The translations under genes and the position numbers were made by a program. The notes under the pieces were generated by a model, which did not search any database, was not told the origin of the DNA, and worked only from the letters and a program-made list of their open reading frames with translations. This document shows positions 6,387 through 7,293 of a DNA stretch of 7,293 bases, piece after piece (position 1 is the stretch's first letter; every line of letters begins with the position of its first letter). Origin of the DNA: an uncultured Eubacteriales bacterium (lineage in GTDB: Bacteria; Bacillota; Clostridia; Oscillospirales; Oscillospiraceae); contig CABSFY010000097.1 of the NCBI GenBank assembly GCA_902477055.1, positions 1-7,293 on the forward strand, read 5' to 3'.

Positions 6387-6426
6387 TCCATCGCCTCCTT
6401 CTCCGCTGCGCATTTAGGAATCGTAT

Positions 6427-6450
6427 GTAGCGCAACTGATGTTGCTTTAT
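6427..6450. promoter_or_regulatory. Imperfect palindrome, predicted TetR operator
   Basis: GTAGCGCAAC (6427-6436) and GTTGCTTTAT (6441-6450) are inverted half-sites around TGAT. The five inner pairs (GCAAC/GTTGC) are exact and two of the next five also match. The palindrome covers the expected start site (near 6442) and touches the -10 element of the minus-strand promoter, the usual place for TetR repression. The size, about 24 bp, is also typical. Confidence 0.6.
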
Positions 6451-6477
6451 TATAAGCCACTTTCCCACCCCTGTCAA
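6449..6477 (-). promoter_or_regulatory. Perfect-consensus sigma-A promoter of the TetR-ABC operon
   Basis: On the minus strand, TTGACA (6472-6477) and TATAAT (6449-6454) are both exact and separated by 17 bp, the ideal spacing. Such a strong promoter fits an operon that is held off by a repressor. The leader from about 6442 to the ATG at 6386 is about 56 nt. Confidence 0.85.
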
Positions 6478-6583
6478 GTGCAAAACAGGAAAAAATCTTC
6501 TTGACACTATGCACAATTTCCATGCGGATGTTTTGTTGGAAACGCTGATTTTTTCAAAAACCTAAAAAATATTGTCAGTTCCC

Positions 6584-6601
6584 AAAAAAATTTTGTTTTT
6601 T
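6584..6601 (+). promoter_or_regulatory. A/T-tract block placed as an UP element for serC
   Basis: A run of seven A, then TTTTGTTTTTT, lies directly upstream of the serC -35, at about -57 to -40 from the predicted start. That is where the alpha-subunit C-terminal domains of RNA polymerase bind AT-rich DNA. Other A or T runs continue upstream (6549-6554, 6556-6560, 6564-6569) at roughly helical spacing, so the DNA may be curved. Confidence 0.45.
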
Positions 6602-6605
6602 CTGG

Positions 6606-6634
6606 TTGATTATTTGTTTGGGATGACGTATACT
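6606..6634 (+). promoter_or_regulatory. Sigma-A promoter of serC
   Basis: TTGATT (6606-6611) and TATACT (6629-6634) are separated by 17 bp. The start would be near 6641, giving a 41-nt leader with AGGAGG at 6669-6674. The leader contains a short GGGC/GCCC hairpin (6648-6659) but has no room for a T-box or riboswitch. Confidence 0.65.
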
Positions 6635-6681
6635 TAATCCATAAAGAGGGCGAGCGCCCAAAAATTACAGGAGGAATCCAA

Positions 6682-7293
6682 ATGAAATACGGTCGTACTT
6701 ATAACTTCTCTGCCGGTCCCGCAACTATGCCGGAGCCTGTTCTGGAAGAAGTCCGCGACGAAATGATGAACTACAAGGGCAGCGGTATGTGCGTCATGGA
6801 AATGTCCCACCGCTCCAAGGTCTTTCAGCAGATCATCGACGAGGCTGAGCAGGATCTCCGTGATCTGATGAACATTCCCGATAACTATAAGGTTCTGTTC
6901 ATCCAGGGCGGCGCGACCCTTCAGTTCTCCATGATCCCCATGAACCTGATGAAAAACGGCAAGGCCGTCTACATCGAAACCGGCGCATGGTCCAAGAAGG
7001 CAATCGCCGAGGCGAAGAAGGTCGGCGAGGTCATCGTTGCCGCCTCCTCTAAGGATAAGAATTACACCTACATCCCCGACTGCTCCGATCTGGACATCCC
7101 GGAAGACACCGATTACGTCTACATCTGCGAAAACGAAACGATCCACGGCCTGACCTGGAACAAGCTGCCCAACACGAAGGGCCACGTCCTTGTTTCCGAC
7201 CAGTCGTCCATGTTCCTGTCCCGTCCGTGCAACGTGACCGACTACGGCATGATCTACGCAGGCGTGCAGAAGAACGTCGGCCCCGCCGGCATG
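6682..7293 (+). CDS. serC: Phosphoserine aminotransferase, 5' part
   Basis: This PLP enzyme converts 3-phosphohydroxypyruvate and glutamate to O-phosphoserine and 2-oxoglutarate in the cytoplasm, the second step of serine synthesis; the same fold acts in PLP synthesis in some bacteria. The first 204 codons are present and the rest (the family is about 360 residues) lies beyond the right edge. The start NFSAGPATMPEPVLEE and HRSKVFQQI are typical. QGGATLQF (75-82) and W103 match the cofactor and phosphate-binding region, NETIHG (151-156) carries T153, and D173 in SDQSS holds the pyridine ring. GVQKNVGPAG (194-203) contains the Schiff-base lysine K197. The usual GAQKN here reads GVQKN. The ATG at 6682 is preceded by AGGAGG with a 7-nt gap. 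It is divergent from the TetR operon. serA often follows serC, but that cannot be seen here. Confidence 0.96.
   Translation, partial: MKYGRTYNFSAGPATMPEPVLEEVRDEMMNYKGSGMCVMEMSHRSKVFQQIIDEAEQDLRDLMNIPDNYKVLFIQGGATLQFSMIPMNLMKNGKAVYIETGAWSKKAIAEAKKVGEVIVAASSKDKNYTYIPDCSDLDIPEDTDYVYICENETIHGLTWNKLPNTKGHVLVSDQSSMFLSRPCNVTDYGMIYAGVQKNVGPAGM

Noticed and set aside
6387..6413. TetR start at the ATG at 6413
   Set aside because: No ribosome site precedes it, and the nine extra codons contain the ribosome site for the ATG at 6386.
6501..6506. Second plus-strand TTGACA as a serC promoter
   Set aside because: No acceptable -10 hexamer lies 16-18 bp downstream (GCGGAT or similar); the TTGATT/TATACT pair nearer the gene is better.
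6641..6681. Riboswitch or T-box leader for serC
   Set aside because: The leader from the predicted start is only 41 nt, with one short hairpin and no T-box-like sequence.
6634..7185. Minus-strand open frame of 183 codons at the right end
   Set aside because: It is the antisense of serC, whose residues match the family closely over the whole stretch.

Overview
The window is GC-rich (about 60 % by eye) and carries five complete genes and one gene cut by the right edge. A SpoIIID homologue, SLH-type cell-wall anchoring, clean sigma-A and sigma-E-like promoters and strong AGGAGG-type ribosome sites point to an endospore-forming member of the Clostridia. The base composition and the small intergenic hairpin and heptamer repeats at the left end look like the Oscillospiraceae group of gut anaerobes. 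The family is inferred from general features and was not searched.

Left end (1-314): no gene is visible. The segment is a patchwork of small structures: an AT-rich hairpin (7-27), a perfect 12-bp GC-rich hairpin (51-82), two adjacent hairpins of an apparent interspersed repeat (124-164), five tandem 7-bp repeats (204-238) and another GC-rich hairpin (259-281). Positions 315-3920 on the minus strand encode one very large secreted protein of 1201 residues: signal peptide, Gly/Thr-rich beta-solenoid-like region, LamG-like jellyroll, calcineurin-type metallophosphoesterase and three C-terminal SLH domains. It is best read as a cell-surface phosphoesterase.

Centre (3921-4340): a 127-bp divergent region separates this gene from spoIIID on the plus strand. 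It holds a sigma-A extended -10 promoter pointing left and a close match to a sigma-E promoter pointing right, with 4 bp between their -35 elements. spoIIID ends at a hairpin that also serves as terminator for the convergent operon to its right.

Right half (4343-6386, minus strand): a compact three-gene operon made of a TetR-type repressor, an ABC ATPase and an ABC-2 permease. The genes are translationally coupled. In front lies a perfect TTGACA-N17-TATAAT promoter, overlapped at its -10 and start site by an imperfect palindrome that is the likely TetR operator. This is the usual layout of a self-regulated, ligand-inducible exporter. From 6682 to the right edge on the plus strand lies the first 204 codons of serC (phosphoserine aminotransferase, serine biosynthesis), behind its own promoter and an A/T-tract block positioned like an UP element.

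I found no clearly new biological system. The points most worth following are the architecture of the surface phosphoesterase, the back-to-back sigma-E/sigma-A promoters, the predicted TetR operator and the repeat cluster at the left end.
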